Notes under the pieces: model-generated | Seen by the model: the letters and a program-made list of their open reading frames with translations, nothing else | Databases searched by the model: none | Told to the model about the DNA's origin: nothing | NCBI RefSeq assembly: GCF_020010905.1 | Contig: NZ_JAGJBY010000001.1 | Location: 434,001-498,000, forward strand | Direction of reading: 5' to 3' | DNA: 64,000 nt | From: Streptomyces acidiscabies | Lineage (GTDB): Bacteria > Actinomycetota > Actinomycetes > Streptomycetales > Streptomycetaceae | Position numbers and translations under genes: made by a program | Shown: piece by piece, positions 50,693 to 63,700 of the stretch | Numbering within the stretch: the first letter of the stretch is position 1 | Layout of the letters: every line of letters begins with the position of its first letter

Positions 50693-51718
50693 TCAACCAC
50701 ACACCATCGTCCCCCCACGCACAGGCTCGTAAGACCCGAACTCAGGTACCTCAGAAGGCCGTTGAAGAGAAGAAGCCGAGGTCAACGCCCGGTCCTCCCG
50801 CAACCGGGCGAACACCTCATCCGCCCGCCCCCGGTCCCACACCAGCGTCGACCCCACCTCGGGAACATCCTCGAACCCCCCGATGGGAACCGTCGCGAAC
50901 TCGGTGGCGGACGGCGCGAGCCGCACCAACGCCTGCGCCAGGGACACCAACTCCGCGTCCTTGAAGCCCTGGTCGACGGTGACGGAGCCGAGCAGCGTGC
51001 GGCTGAGCCGGAGCATGTCCACGGGGTTGGACTGGAGCCGCTTCAACACGCCTACCAGGAAACGTTGTTGGCGCTGGACGCGGCCGATGTCGGCGGCGCC
51101 GTCGAACTTGCGGGAGCGGACGTACTGGAGGGAACGACCGCCGTCGAGGCGATGGGTACCCGGCGTCAACTCCAGTTTCGTACCGGGGTCGTTCATCCCC
51201 CGAGCCGTACAGACATCCACCCCGCCCACCGCGTTCACGGAGTCCACGAACCGCCGGAAGTCGACCTGGAGATACCGGTCCACCGGCACCCCGGTCATCT
51301 CCTCGACGGTACGGACGGACAACGCCGCCCCGCCCTCCCGGAACGCAGCGTTGATCTTCGCGTCATGGTCGGGCACCCACTCCCCGGACCCGGCGTCCCG
51401 GTGCGCGGGGATTCGCGCGAGGGAGTCGCGGGGCAGGCTCAGGACGCTGACCCGGTCCTGCCGGGCGGAGATGTGGACGAGCATCAGCGTGTCGGTGCAG
51501 TGGCACGCTTCCCCGCTCGCGTGGAACTTCCTCAACTCCTCGCGCGTGAGCGTCCGTTCATCGATGCCCATGAGCAGGACGGTCGTACCGGGCCCGCCGG
51601 CGGAACGCCCCTCACCGAACGCCGCCACCCGGGAAACCGGCAGCGCGCTCGCCCCGTCCACCGTCGAACCGCCGACCAGCAGAGCTCCGGCCAGAGCCGC
51701 CGTAACCACCCGCCTCAT
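50693..51718 (-). CDS. LytR-CpsA-Psr (LCP) family protein
   Basis: 341 residues from ATG 51718, which overlaps the stop of the giant surface-protein gene (ATGA). N-terminal signal or anchor (VVTAALAGALLVGGSTVDGA). LCP motifs: TVLLMGIDER, CTDTLMLVHISARQD, VSVLSLPRDSLARIP, KINAAFREGG, VDVCTARGMNDP, SLQYVRSRKFDGAADIGRVQ then RQQRFL. LCP enzymes transfer undecaprenyl-linked glycopolymers to peptidoglycan. Coupling to a wall-anchored protein suggests a role in its glycosylation or anchoring context; this is inference. Confidence 0.9.
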   Translation of the reverse strand: MRRVVTAALAGALLVGGSTVDGASALPVSRVAAFGEGRSAGGPGTTVLLMGIDERTLTREELRKFHASGEACHCTDTLMLVHISARQDRVSVLSLPRDSLARIPAHRDAGSGEWVPDHDAKINAAFREGGAALSVRTVEEMTGVPVDRYLQVDFRRFVDSVNAVGGVDVCTARGMNDPGTKLELTPGTHRLDGGRSLQYVRSRKFDGAADIGRVQRQQRFLVGVLKRLQSNPVDMLRLSRTLLGSVTVDQGFKDAELVSLAQALVRLAPSATEFATVPIGGFEDVPEVGSTLVWDRGRADEVFARLREDRALTSASSLQRPSEVPEFGSYEPVRGGTMVCG

Positions 51719-54700
51719 CGCCCGACCCTCCATCCACGCCGACGCCGCATCCACATGGCGAGCCACAGCAGGCCCCCGAGCCCGACCGACACACCCGCGA
51801 CCACCCCCCACACCGGCGACACCCCACGCCCGCCCCCGGTATCGGGCAGCTGCCCATGCCCCCTGAACACGGCAGACGCGTTGCACTCGGCGGCGGAAGA
51901 CCCGGCAGGGCAGTTGCTGGCCCCGGGCCCGCCCACGACGGGTACGTCCACGACCGTCCCCGGCGGCACATGCGCCCGCCCGTACGTCACGGAGAAGGTC
52001 ATCCGAGCGGGATGCGAACAGTCACCCGGCGCGGTCCCGGTCCAGCTGACGGCCGAACTCCCGTACCGGACAGTCCCGTTGGAGGCAGCGGCGTCACCGT
52101 TGTACGTCGCGTACTTGAGGACCTGGGCCAAGCCGGCCGAGGCGGTGGCCCCGACATACGGCGCCCCGGTGGCACTGCACACCGTGACCGTGTACGTCAC
52201 CTTGTCCCCGGGCCGGGGATGCGCATTGTCGGACGTGATCCGCACGTTCAGCTTCCCGGTGCTCGCCCGCACCCGGAAGTCCTCGACCTGCCCGGCACCG
52301 CCGTACCCGTACGGCTGGGGGTCGGCGGGCAGGGCCCGTTGGGTGGGCACGGTCCGCAGGTGACCACCGACCCGGACGAGGGACTCCCCCGGAGGTACGT
52401 CGGGACTACGCCCGGCCGGCACCTGGGCCCCGTACAACCGCAGGCGTAGGTACGTAGTACCGGCCTTGGCGAAGGAGGCGTCGGCCCAGTCCAGCACGGT
52501 CGACCGCGCCCCGGCGGGGATGGTCCGGAGGATCCGTTCCCCCTGGTCGAAGCGGCCGTTGAAGTCGTAGTCGAGCCAGGCGGCGAGCAGCGTGGCCGTA
52601 CCGGTCGTGTTGGTGAGATCGACGGTGGTCGAGTACCCCGTACCACCGGTGTACGCGGCAGGCAGTACCCGAGGACCACGCCCGCCCTCGTCGAGCCGCG
52701 CGCTCCCGGGGTGCCCGTCGATGTCCGGGAACGACCCCTTGCCGAGGTACAGACCGGGCACGATCGCGTGGTACGGCCCACCGGAGGCCGCCAAGGTCCG
52801 GTACGAGTCCGGCGCCTCACCCCACTCGTACTGAGGCGTGTTGACCGTCGCCCCGCACCCCGGGGGATACGTACCGTCGGCGGTGTTGCCGTAGCACGAG
52901 GTGTTGGCGCTGGCGTCGGTCACCTCGTTGACGACCTTACGAGCACCGGCAGTTGGCACGGCGTTGGCCATGTACGTGTACGTCACGGTCACCGAGGCCC
53001 CCGCAGCGACATCCCCGACCCACGTGTACGCCAGCCCGGAACCCGGCGTAAGGGTCCCCGAATCCGCGCTCGGCGCCTTCACCGCCCGCTTGTTGAGCAG
53101 CCCGGCACCCTGCACGATCTGGTCCGTGAAGGTAGCCCCGGGATAGTCGGCGGCACTGTCGTTCGTAACCACGACCTTGAAGTTCAGCAGATCACCCGGC
53201 AGCACATCAGAAGCGTCGACGCTCTTCACGATCTTCAGACGCGGTACGACGCCGCTGGTGCCGCTGCCCGAGGAGCAGGCCGAATTCCTGGACCCGGCAG
53301 GGCAGTTGGTGCCGGGCACCCCGGAGACGACCGTGTTCGTGAGCTTCCCGTCGCCCCGGTCCACCACATCGACGGTGACCGAGTAGGTGATGGTGACCGT
53401 CGCCCCGCCGGGAACGTCGCCGCTCCACTTCAGCACGGGCTCGGCGTACGAGACGGAACCGGAGGAGGCCGCCGCGTCACCCCCGTACGCCGCGTCGTCG
53501 AGCACCCCGCTGAGGTCGTCGCTCCAGGACGCTGCCGGGTAGTCGGAGGCCGTCGGATTCTCGACGGTCACCTTGTACTCGACCTTCGCCCCCGGCAACA
53601 CGACGGGCGTGGTCCGCGACTTGGTGAACTTCAGGGTCGGAACAGGGCTGGAGGTCGTGGAACAACCGGAGTTGGTCCCCACCGCGCAGTTGTTGCCCGG
53701 CGAGGCCGAGGTGATGGCATTGGCTAGGACGCCGTCGCCGAGCTGGGCGGGGTTGGACTTGACCTTGACCGTGTAGGTGACGGTGACCGTCCCGCCGACG
53801 GGGACGTCACCGGTCCAGCTCAACCGAGGCGAGTAGTAACTCACCTTTCCGGACGTGGCGTTGGCGTCGTCGCCGTACACCGCGTCGTCGAGGACACCGG
53901 TCAGGTCGTCGGACCAGGCCGCGCCCTTGTACTCGACGGAACCCGTGTTCTGGACGGTCACCGTGTACGTGACGTCCTGCCCCGGGAGGGGGTGGTTCGT
54001 CGAGGCGGTCTTGGTGAGGGAGAACTGGGGAACGCCGAGGGTCGATGAGCAGTCCGAATTGGCGGTACCGGAGGGGCAGTTGGTGTCGGACGTCGAAGTG
54101 ACCGTGTTCTTCAGGGGGTTGGTCGACGTCGTCGTGTTGTTGAGGGTCACCGAGTAGGTCGTGGTGACGGTCTCACCGACGGCCACATCACCGGTCCAGG
54201 TCAGCATCGGGGCCCCGTAGTCCACCGACCCCGACGAGGCAACCGCGTCGTCGCCGTACACCGCGTCGGACAGCAGCGCGCTGAGGTCGTCGGACCAACT
54301 CGCCCCGGTGTACAGGGCCGTTCCGGTGTTCTGCGCGGTGATCGTGTACGTCACCTTCGAACCCGGCGTCGCGGTCCCCGAGCTGACCGTCTTCTTCAAC
54401 TTCAGCTGGGGGATGCCGTCCCCGGGATCGTCACCGGTGGAGCAGGCCGGATCCTTCTTGCCCGCCTGGCAGTTGGAGCCAGCCGGACCGGTCACCGCGT
54501 TCGTCAGCTTGCCGTCACCCTTGAGCGGGTTGTCGACGGTGACGGAGTAGGTGACGGTGACGGACGCGCCCGCCGCGAGGTCGCCGGTCCACTTCACGAC
54601 CGGCGCCGCGTACGACACCGAACCGGCCGACGCCGCCGCGTCACCCCCGTACACCGCGTCGTCCAGCACCCCGGTCAGGTCGTCCGACCACGAGGCGCCC

Positions 54701-57700
54701 TCGTAGGCGGCCGTGCCCGTGTTCTGGATGGTCACCGTGTACGAGACCTTCGTCCCCGGCGTCGGGCGGTTCGTGGAGACCGTCTTGGCCAGCTCCAGGG
54801 AGGGGATTCCGGCGGGGGGCGGTGCGCAGGCCGGGTCCGTGGAGCCGACCGCGCAGTTCGAACCGGGCGGGCCCACAACGGAGTTGGTGAGGTGCTGGTC
54901 GCCGGTGTCGGGGTCCTTGAGGGTGACCGTGTAGGTGATCGTTGCCTTGGCCTTCGCGGCGAGGTCGCCGGTCCACTTCACGACAGGGGCCGTGTACGAC
55001 ACCGAACCGGAGGTGGCCGAGGCGTCGCCGTACACCGCGTCGTCCAGGACGCCCGTCAGGTCGTCGGTGAACGTGGCGTCCGGGTAGGCGCCGGTGCCGG
55101 TGTTCTCGACGGTGACCGTGTACGTCATCTTGCCGCCGGGGAGGGCGACTTGGGGGCTGTACGTCTTGGCGATCTTCAGGGCGCCGATGCTGTTCGAGGT
55201 CGAGCAGTCGGCGTCTGTCGAGCCCGCCTCGCAGTTGGAGCCCTGGGGGCCGGTGAGGGCGTTCTTCAGGGTGCCGTCGCCGGTGAGAGGGTAGTTGACG
55301 GTGACGGAGTAGGTGATGGTCGCGGAGGTGCCCGCCGCGAGATCGCCGGACCAACTCAGCTTCGGAGAGGCGTACTTCACCTCACCGGAAGAGGCCGAGG
55401 CGTCACCCCCGTACACCGCGTCGTCCAGCACCCCGCTCAGGTCGTCCGACCACACCGCGCCCTTGTAGGCCGCGCTGCCCGTGTTCTGGACAGTCACCGT
55501 GTACGTGGTCTTGCCGCCCGCGACCGGGCTGGCCGGCGAGGACTTCTTCGTGAGGTGCAGCTCGGGGAGGCCGTCGATGGCGGCCGAGCAGCGGTTGTCG
55601 GTCGAACCCTTCTTGCAGTTCGAACCGGGCGGGCCCTCAACCGAGTTGAGGATCGTGTCGTTGCCGGTCTTGGGGTTGTTGAGCTTCAGCGCGTAGGTGA
55701 CGGTCTCGGTCGCGCCCGCCGCCACCGTGCCCGTCCAGGTCAGCTTCGGGGACGCGTACGCCACCGAACCGGCCGTCGCCGTCGTGGTGTTGAGCCAGGT
55801 CGCGCTGTCCAGGACGTCCGTGAGGTCGTCCGTGAAGGTGGCCCCGGTGTAGGCGGCCGTGCCCGTGTTCTGGACGGTGACCGTGTAGGTGATCGTGTCG
55901 CCGGGGAGGGGGGTGCCCGGGGAGACGGTCTTGGTCAGGGTCAGCGACGGGATGCCGTACGGGCCCGCCGTGCACGCCGAATCCGTCGAACCGGAACCGC
56001 AGTTGGCGCCCGGCGAGGTCGAGACCAGGGTGTTCTTGAGGGTCTGGTCGCCGGTGTCGGGGTCGTCGAGGGTGATGGTGTAGGTGGTGGTCGCGGAGGC
56101 GCCCGCCGCGAGGTCACCGGACCAAGTCAGCGTCGGCGCCGCGTACTTCACCTCACCAGAAGAGGCCGCCGCGTCACCGCCGTACGCCGCGTCGTCGAGC
56201 ACGCCGCTCAGGTCGTCGGACCAGGTCGCGCCCGGGTAGGCGGCCGTCCCCGTGTTCGTGACCGTGACCGTGTACGTCACCTTGTCGCCGGGCTTGGGTG
56301 CCGTGTTGGACGAGGTCTTCTTCATGGTCAACTCGCGGACCGGAACCGGCGTTTGGTCACCGCACGCGGAATTCGCCGTCCCCGAGGGGCAGTTGGTGTC
56401 CGAGGTCGAGACGACCTTGTTGACCAGCTTCTTGTTGCCGGAGAGCGGGTTGGCGAGCTTGACGGAGTAGGTGGTGGTCGAGGAGGCGCCGGCCGCGAGG
56501 TCGCCGGTCCAAGTCAGCGTGGGCGCCGCGTACTTCACGTCACCCGAAGACGCCGAGACGTCGTCCGCGTACGTCCCGTCGTCGATCAGCTCGGACAGGT
56601 CGTCCGACCAGGTCGCGCCGGGGTAGGCGGCGGCACCCGTGTTCTGCGCGACGACCGTGTACGTGACCGTCTGCCCGGCCGCCGGGTTCGCCGGGCTGGA
56701 CGTCTTGGTCAGCTTGAGCTGGGGTACGGAACTGTTCGTCGTACAGGGATCGCACACCGAACCCGCGGGCCCGGTAACGGAGTTCACCAGTTTCTTGTCC
56801 CCGGCGTCGGGGGTGTCGACCGTGACGGAGTACGTCGTGGTCGACGACGCGCCCGCCGCCAGATCGCCGGTCCACTTCACGACGGGCGCCGCGTACGAGA
56901 CGGAACCAGAAGAGGCCGTCGCGTCGCCGCCGTACACCGCGTCGTCGAGGACCCCGGTCAGGTCGTCGGACCAGGAGGCGCCGGTGTACACCGCCGTCCC
57001 CGTGTTCTTCGCGACGACCGTGTACGTCACCGTCGTCCCCGGCTTCGGGTTCGCCTCCGACACCGTTTTGTTCAGGGTGAGTTGGGGAATCCCGTCGCCG
57101 GTCCTGTCGCCGGTCGAGCACTCGGGGGCCTTGCTGCCGGCCTGGCAGTTGGAACCGGCGGGGCCGGTGACCGCGTTGGCGAGCTTGCCGTTCCCGGAGA
57201 GGGGGGACTTGACGGTGACGGAGTAGGTGACAGTTGCGGAGGCGCCCGCCGCGAGGTCGCCGGTCCAAGTCAGCTTCGGTGCCGCGTACTTCACCTCACC
57301 GGAAGAGGCCGAAGCGTCGTCCCCGTACGTCGCGTCGTCCACGACGTCCGTGAGGTCGTCCGACCAGGACGCGCCCTTGTAGGCAGCCGTCCCCGTGTTC
57401 TCGACGACCACCTTGTACGTGACCTTCGACCCCGGCGTGGGCCGGTTCTCGGACGCCGTCTTGGTGATCGACAGGGTCGGGACGCCCGCCGGGGTCGGTG
57501 TGCAGGCCGGGTCGGTCGAACCGGCCGCGCAGTTGGAGCCCTTGGGGCCGACGACGGCGTTGCCGAGCTTCTTGTCGCCGGTGTCGGGGTCGTGGACGGT
57601 GACGGTGTAGGTGGTGGTCGCGGAGGCGCCCGCCGCGAGGTCACCGGTCCAAGTGAGCTTCGGTGCCGCGTACTTCACTTCACCGGAGGAGGCCGAAGCG

Positions 57701-60700
57701 TCGTCGCCGTACGTCGCGTCGTCCAGGACACCGGTCAGGTCGTCGGTCCACGAGGCGCCGGGGTAGGTACCGGTGCCCGTGTTCTCGACGGTCACCGTGT
57801 ATGTCAGCTTCGAGCCCGGGGTCGCCGTGTCCGGTGTGTAGGTCTTGCTGAGCTTGAGGACGCCGACGCCGCTGGAGGTCGAACAGGCCGTGCATTCCGT
57901 GCCGTTGGGGCCGGTGACGGCGTTCTTCAACGTAAGGTCGCCGGTGTCGGGGGCGTTGACGGTGGCGGAGTAGGTGGTGGTCGCGGAAGCGCCCGCCGCC
58001 AGATCGCCGGTCCAAGTCAACTTCGGCGCCGCGTACTTGACGGCTCCCGCAGAAGCCGCCGCGTCGTCCCCGTACGTTGCGTCGTCCAGAACCCCAGTAA
58101 GGTCGTCCGACCACGTCGCCCCGCTGTACACCGCCGTCCCCGTGTTCTTCGCGACGACCTTGTACGTGACCTTCGTCCCCGGCACCGGGTTCGCCGGGCT
58201 CGACGTCTTCGTCAGCGTGAGCTGCGGAATCCCGTCGCCGGGGTCCTCCCCGGTCGAGCACTCCGAACTCTGCTTGCCGGACTGGCAGTTGGACCCGGCG
58301 GGGCCGGTGACCGCGTTGGCCAGCTTGCCGTTCCCGGCGAGCGGGGCCTTGACCGTGACGGAGTAGGTGATGGTCGCGGAGGCACCGGCCGCGAGATCGC
58401 CGGTCCACTTCACGACCGGCGCCGCGTACGACACCACACCCGAAGACGCCGCCGCGTCACCGCCGTACGTCGCGTCGTCGATGACGTCCGTCAGGTCGTC
58501 GGACCACACCGCGCCCGCATAGGCGGCCGTCCCCGTGTTCGACACGGTCACCGTGTACGTGACCACAGAACCCGGCGTGGGCCGGTTGCTGGACGCCGTC
58601 TTGCTGATCGCCAGCGTCGGTACCCCGGCGGGCGTCGGTGCGCAAGCCGGGTCGACCGAACCAGCGGCACAGTTGGATCCCGCCGGACCGGTCACCGCGT
58701 TCGCGAGCTTCTTGTCGCCGGTGTCCGGGTCGTTGACGGTGACGCTGTAGGTGACGGTCGCCTTCTCCCCGGCAGCCAGGTCACCGGTCCAAGTCAGCTT
58801 CGGTGCCTCGTACTTGATCGATCCACCGTCCGTCGAGGCGTCGTCGTTGTAGACCGCGTCGTCGAGCACCCCGGACAGGTCGTCGTACCCGGAGCCGCCC
58901 GGGTAGGTCCCGGTGCCGGTGTTCTCGACGGTCACCGTGTACGTGATCACGGACCCCGGCGTCGCGACCTGCGGGCTGTAGCTCTTGGCGATCTTCAGCA
59001 CGCCGATCCCGCTGGACGCCGAGCAGTCGTCGTCCGTCGAACCCGCCTCGCAGTTGGAACCCTGCGGCCCCGCCACGGAGTTGGTGAGCTTCTGGTCGCC
59101 GCTGACGGGCGCGTTGATGGTCACGCTGTAGGTGACCGTCGCCGACGCGCCCGCCGCCAGATCGCCGGACCACTTCACGACCGGCGCCGCGTACGACACC
59201 GAACCGGCCGAGGCCGAGGCGTCGTTCCCGTACACCGCGTCGTCCAGGACCTCGCTCAGGTCGTCGGACCAAGTCGCGCCGTTGTAGACGGCGTTACCCG
59301 TGTTCTCGACGGCCACCTTGTACGTGACCTTCTGCCCGGCGACCGGGTTCGCCGGGGACTGCGTCTTGGTGATGTGCAGTTCGGGCAGACCGCCGACGTC
59401 GCTGGAGCAGCGATTGTCGGTGGAACCCGGCTTGCAGTTCGAACCGGCCGGTCCGACAACGGTGTTGACCATCGTGCCGTCGCCGGTGCGCGGGTTGTTG
59501 AGCTTGAGCTGGTAGGTCACCGTCTGCGTGGAACCGGCGGGGACGGTGCCGCTCCAGCTCACAACTGGCGCCGTGTAGCTGACCGTTCCCGTCGTGGCCG
59601 TCGTCCGGTTCCCCCACACCCCTTCGTCCAGGACCCCGGTCAGGTCGTCGCTGAAGCTCGCGCCCGGGTAGTCGGTCGCGCCGCTGTTCACCAGCTTGAT
59701 CGTGTAGGTGAGGGTGTCGCCGGGGAGCGGGTTCGCGGGGGAGACCGTCTTCGTGAGGGTCAGCGAGGGGATGCCGTACGGGCCCGCCGTACACGCCGGA
59801 TCGGTGCTGTCCGCCTGGCAGTTGGAGCCGTCGGAGGTCGAGACAAGCGTGTTCTTGATGACCTGGTCGCCGTCGTCGGGGTCGGCGAGGGTGACGGTGT
59901 AGGTGACCGTCGCGGTCGCGCCCGCGGCGAGGTCGCCGGTCCAGGTGAGCTTCGGAGAGGCGTACGAAACCGACCCGGAAGTGGCCGAGGCGTCCCCGTT
60001 GTACGCCCCGTCGTCGAGCACGTTCACCAGCGTGTCGGACCAGGTGGCACCCGGGTACGCGGCCGTCCCCGTGTTCTCCACGGTCACCGTGTACGTGATG
60101 GTGTCGCCCGGCTTCGGCGCCGTGTTGGACGCCGTCTTCTTCATGGTCAACTCGCGGACGGTGACCGGCGTTTGGTCACCGCAGGTCGAACTCGTCGACC
60201 CCGAGGCGCAGTTGGTGTCCGTGGTCGACACGACCTTGTTGACCAGCTGCTTGTTGCCGGAGAGCGGGTTGGCGAGCTTCACTGAGTAGGTGGTGGTCGC
60301 CTTGTCGCCGGGGTCGAGGTCGCCGGTCCAAGTGAGCGTTGGCGTCGCGTACTTAACCGCACCCGCAGAAGCCGCCGCGTCACCCGCGTACGTCCCGTCA
60401 TCGATCAGGTCGGACAGGTCATCCGACCAGGTCGCGCCGGTGTAGGCGGCAGCACCCGTGTTCTCCGCGACCACCGTGTACGTCACCGTCTGCCCCGCCG
60501 CCGGATTCGCCGGCGAGGACGTCTTGGTCAGCTTGAGCTGCGGCACCGAACTCGTCGTCGTACAGGGGTCGCACGTCGAACCAGCGGGCCCGGTAACGGA
60601 GTTGACCAGCTTCTTGTCCCCGGCGTCAGGGTTGTTCACGGTCACGGAGTAGGTGACCGTCGCCGTCGCCCCCGCCGCCAGATCGCCGGTCCACTTCACG

Positions 60701-63700
60701 ACCGGCGCCGCGTACGACACCGCACCCGAAGACGCCGCCGCATCACCGCTGTACGCGGCGTCGTCCACCACCCGGGTCAGGTCGTCCGACCAGGAGGCCC
60801 CGGTGTACGTCACCGACCCCGTGTTCGTCGCGGTGACCGTGTACGTCACCTTCGACCCCGGCTTCGGATTCGCGTTGGACACCGACTTCGAGATCTTCAG
60901 CCCGGCCACGCCGTTGGTGGTCGTACACGCCGAGCAATCCGCATCCGTGCTGGAAGTGACCTGGTTGACAAGCTCGTTGTTCCCGGCATCCGGCGAACTC
61001 ACGGTCACCGAGTACGTGATCGTCGCCGACGCCCCCGCCGCAAGGTTCCCGCTCCAGCTCAACTTCGGCTCCGCGTACGACACGGACCCGGCCGACGCCG
61101 TGGCGTCACCGCCGTACGCCGCGTCGTCGAGGACGTCGGTCAGATCGTCCGACCAACCAGCCCCCGTATAAGTGGCCGTCCCCGGATTCCGCACCGTCAC
61201 CGTGTACGTGACCTTCTGCCCCGGATGCACGGTCCCGTTCGCGTCACTGGCCTTGCTGATCGCGAGCCGGGGAATGCCACCCCCGTTGTCGTCGGAACAG
61301 GCCGAATCGGTAGATCCAGCAGCGCAGTTGGTCCCCGGTGCCGCGACCACGTTCTTCAGCACCTGGTTCCCGCCGGGCGGATTCCCCACGGTGACCTGAT
61401 ACGTCACGCGTACGGTCGCCCCCGCCGCGACGGCCCCGGTCCACGTCAGCTTCTTCGCGCCGGAGTCATAACTCCCCGTGCCACCGACCGGAGTTGACGT
61501 GATCGACCCCGCCACGAACGACGCGTCGTCCACCACGTCGCTCAAGTCATCGGTGTATGTGAACGAACTCGCGTCCCCCGTACCGCTGTTCTTCAACGTG
61601 ATCGTGTACGTCACCGTCTGCCCGGCCTTGGCAGGAGCCGGCGCCGAGGTCTTGGTCACCTGCACGCTCGGCCCGTTGGTCACCACCGACGACGTGCACG
61701 AGGGCGAACACCCGGAGTCCGTCGACCCCGAACCCGGCGTCACCGTCGCCGAGTTGGTCTGGTTCCCGGACGTCGAAGCAGGCACCGTCCCACTGATCGT
61801 GTACGTGATCGTCCCACCCGGCGCGACACTCGGCTTGTCGGAGATGTTCCCGCTCCCGGACGCGGCCCCGCACGAACTCCCGTTGGAGGCGGCGCAGTTC
61901 CACCCGAAGCTGGAGAACCCGGCGGGCAGCGTGTCCGTCACGGTCGGCAGCGCGGTCGACGGCCCCGCGTTCCTCACGGTCACCGTGTACGAGAAGGTCT
62001 CACCGGGCTGGTACGAGGTGGAGGACCCGACCTTGGACACGGTCAGCCCTGTCTTAGGTGCTGTGACCTGCGGAGACGCGGGCGGAGACGTGTTGTTCCC
62101 CGGCGTCTGGTCGGGAGTCGTCGAGGTCGAGGTCGCCGTGTTGGCGACGTCGGACCCGTTCCCGGTGTAGGTGGACGCGAGCCGCACGGTGATCGTGAAG
62201 GTCTGGCTCGACCCGTTCGCGAGCGACGCGGTCTGCGGACAGCTGACGTTCTGACCGGCGGCCGTACAGCCGGACGCCGAGGAGACAAAGGTCAGTTGGG
62301 ACGGAAGCGTGTCCGTGACGGCGACCGCCGCAGCGGCCGACGGCCCGTTGTTCGTGACCTTGATGTCGTACTGGAACGTCTCCCCCGGCGCGATCGGCGT
62401 CCCCGTGGCCGTCTTCGTCGTCGCCACATCGGCCGCGACCGGCGTCACGGTCGCCGACGCGCAGCTCCCCGAACACGGCGTCGGATCGGTCGAGTCGGAC
62501 GTCGCCTGCGTGACCGTGTTGGTCTGAGCCGTCGTACTGCTCACCCTGGCCGCGATCTTCAGCGTGACGCTCTTGCCCGCCCCGACGGTCCCGGGCTTCC
62601 AAACGCCCCCGGAATACGCCCCGTTGGAGTCGTCGCTCACATAGGTGAGCCCGCTCGGCAGCTGATCGCTCACCTGCACATTCGCCGCGTCACTCGGTCC
62701 GTTGTTGGTGACCGTGACCGTGAAGACCGTGTTCTCGCCGTAGTTGACGTTCGTCGGGCTCGCGCTCTTGGTGACGGCCAGATCGCTGACCGCACCGGAC
62801 GTCCGCACCACCACATCGGCCGTGTTGTTGCTGGTCACGTTGTCGTTGGGCCCGCTGACGACGATCCCGCCGGGCTGGGTGAGCGTGCTGTTGGGCGCCG
62901 CGCTCGGCGAGACGAGCACGCTGATCGGCAGGTTCAGCGAGGACCCGGCGTCCAGCGAGGTGACCGTACAAGTCACCACCGTCCCCGCCGAGTTGGCCGT
63001 GCACCCCGACGGCTGCGTCCCCGAGGCCGTCACCCCCGTCGGCAGCGTGACCGTGACCGTGACGTTCCCGGCCGCGTCGGCGGGCCCGTTGTTCTTCACG
63101 ACGACCGGGATCGTCGTCGTCTGCCCCGGCGCGACCGTCCCGCCCGGACCGCTCGGCGTCACGTCGTAGTCGGACTGCGCGACGATCGGCGGCGGGCCCG
63201 AAGTCGCCGTGTTGTTGGCCGAGTTGGGGTCGGTCGTGTCGGTCGCGACGGTCGCCGTGTTCCCGATGTCGGAGCCGTTCCCCTTGTACGAGGACGCGAG
63301 CTTGACGGTGATCGTCCAGGACTGGGTGGCACCCGGCGCGAGCGAGGCGACGGGACCGCAGGTGACACTCTGGCCCGACGCCGTACAGCCCGAACCGGAC
63401 TGGAAGGTGACGTTCGACGGCAGCGTGTCGGTCATCCGCACGTTCGTCGCCGTGGACGGCCCGTTGTTCGTGCCGGTCAGCGTGTACGTGTACGTCTGGC
63501 CCGGCGACACGTTCGCCGTGCTCGCCGTCTTCGTCGCGGCGAGGTCGGCGCGGGGTGCCGCCGGGGTCGTCGCCGTCGCGGAGCAACTCGCCCCGCAGGT
63601 CGTGTCGTTGACGCCGCTCGGCGGGGTGACGGTCGCCGTGTTGGTGAGGGCGGCGGTCGCGGAGGGGGAGGTGGTGCCGGTCACCGTGTAGGTGGCCGTG

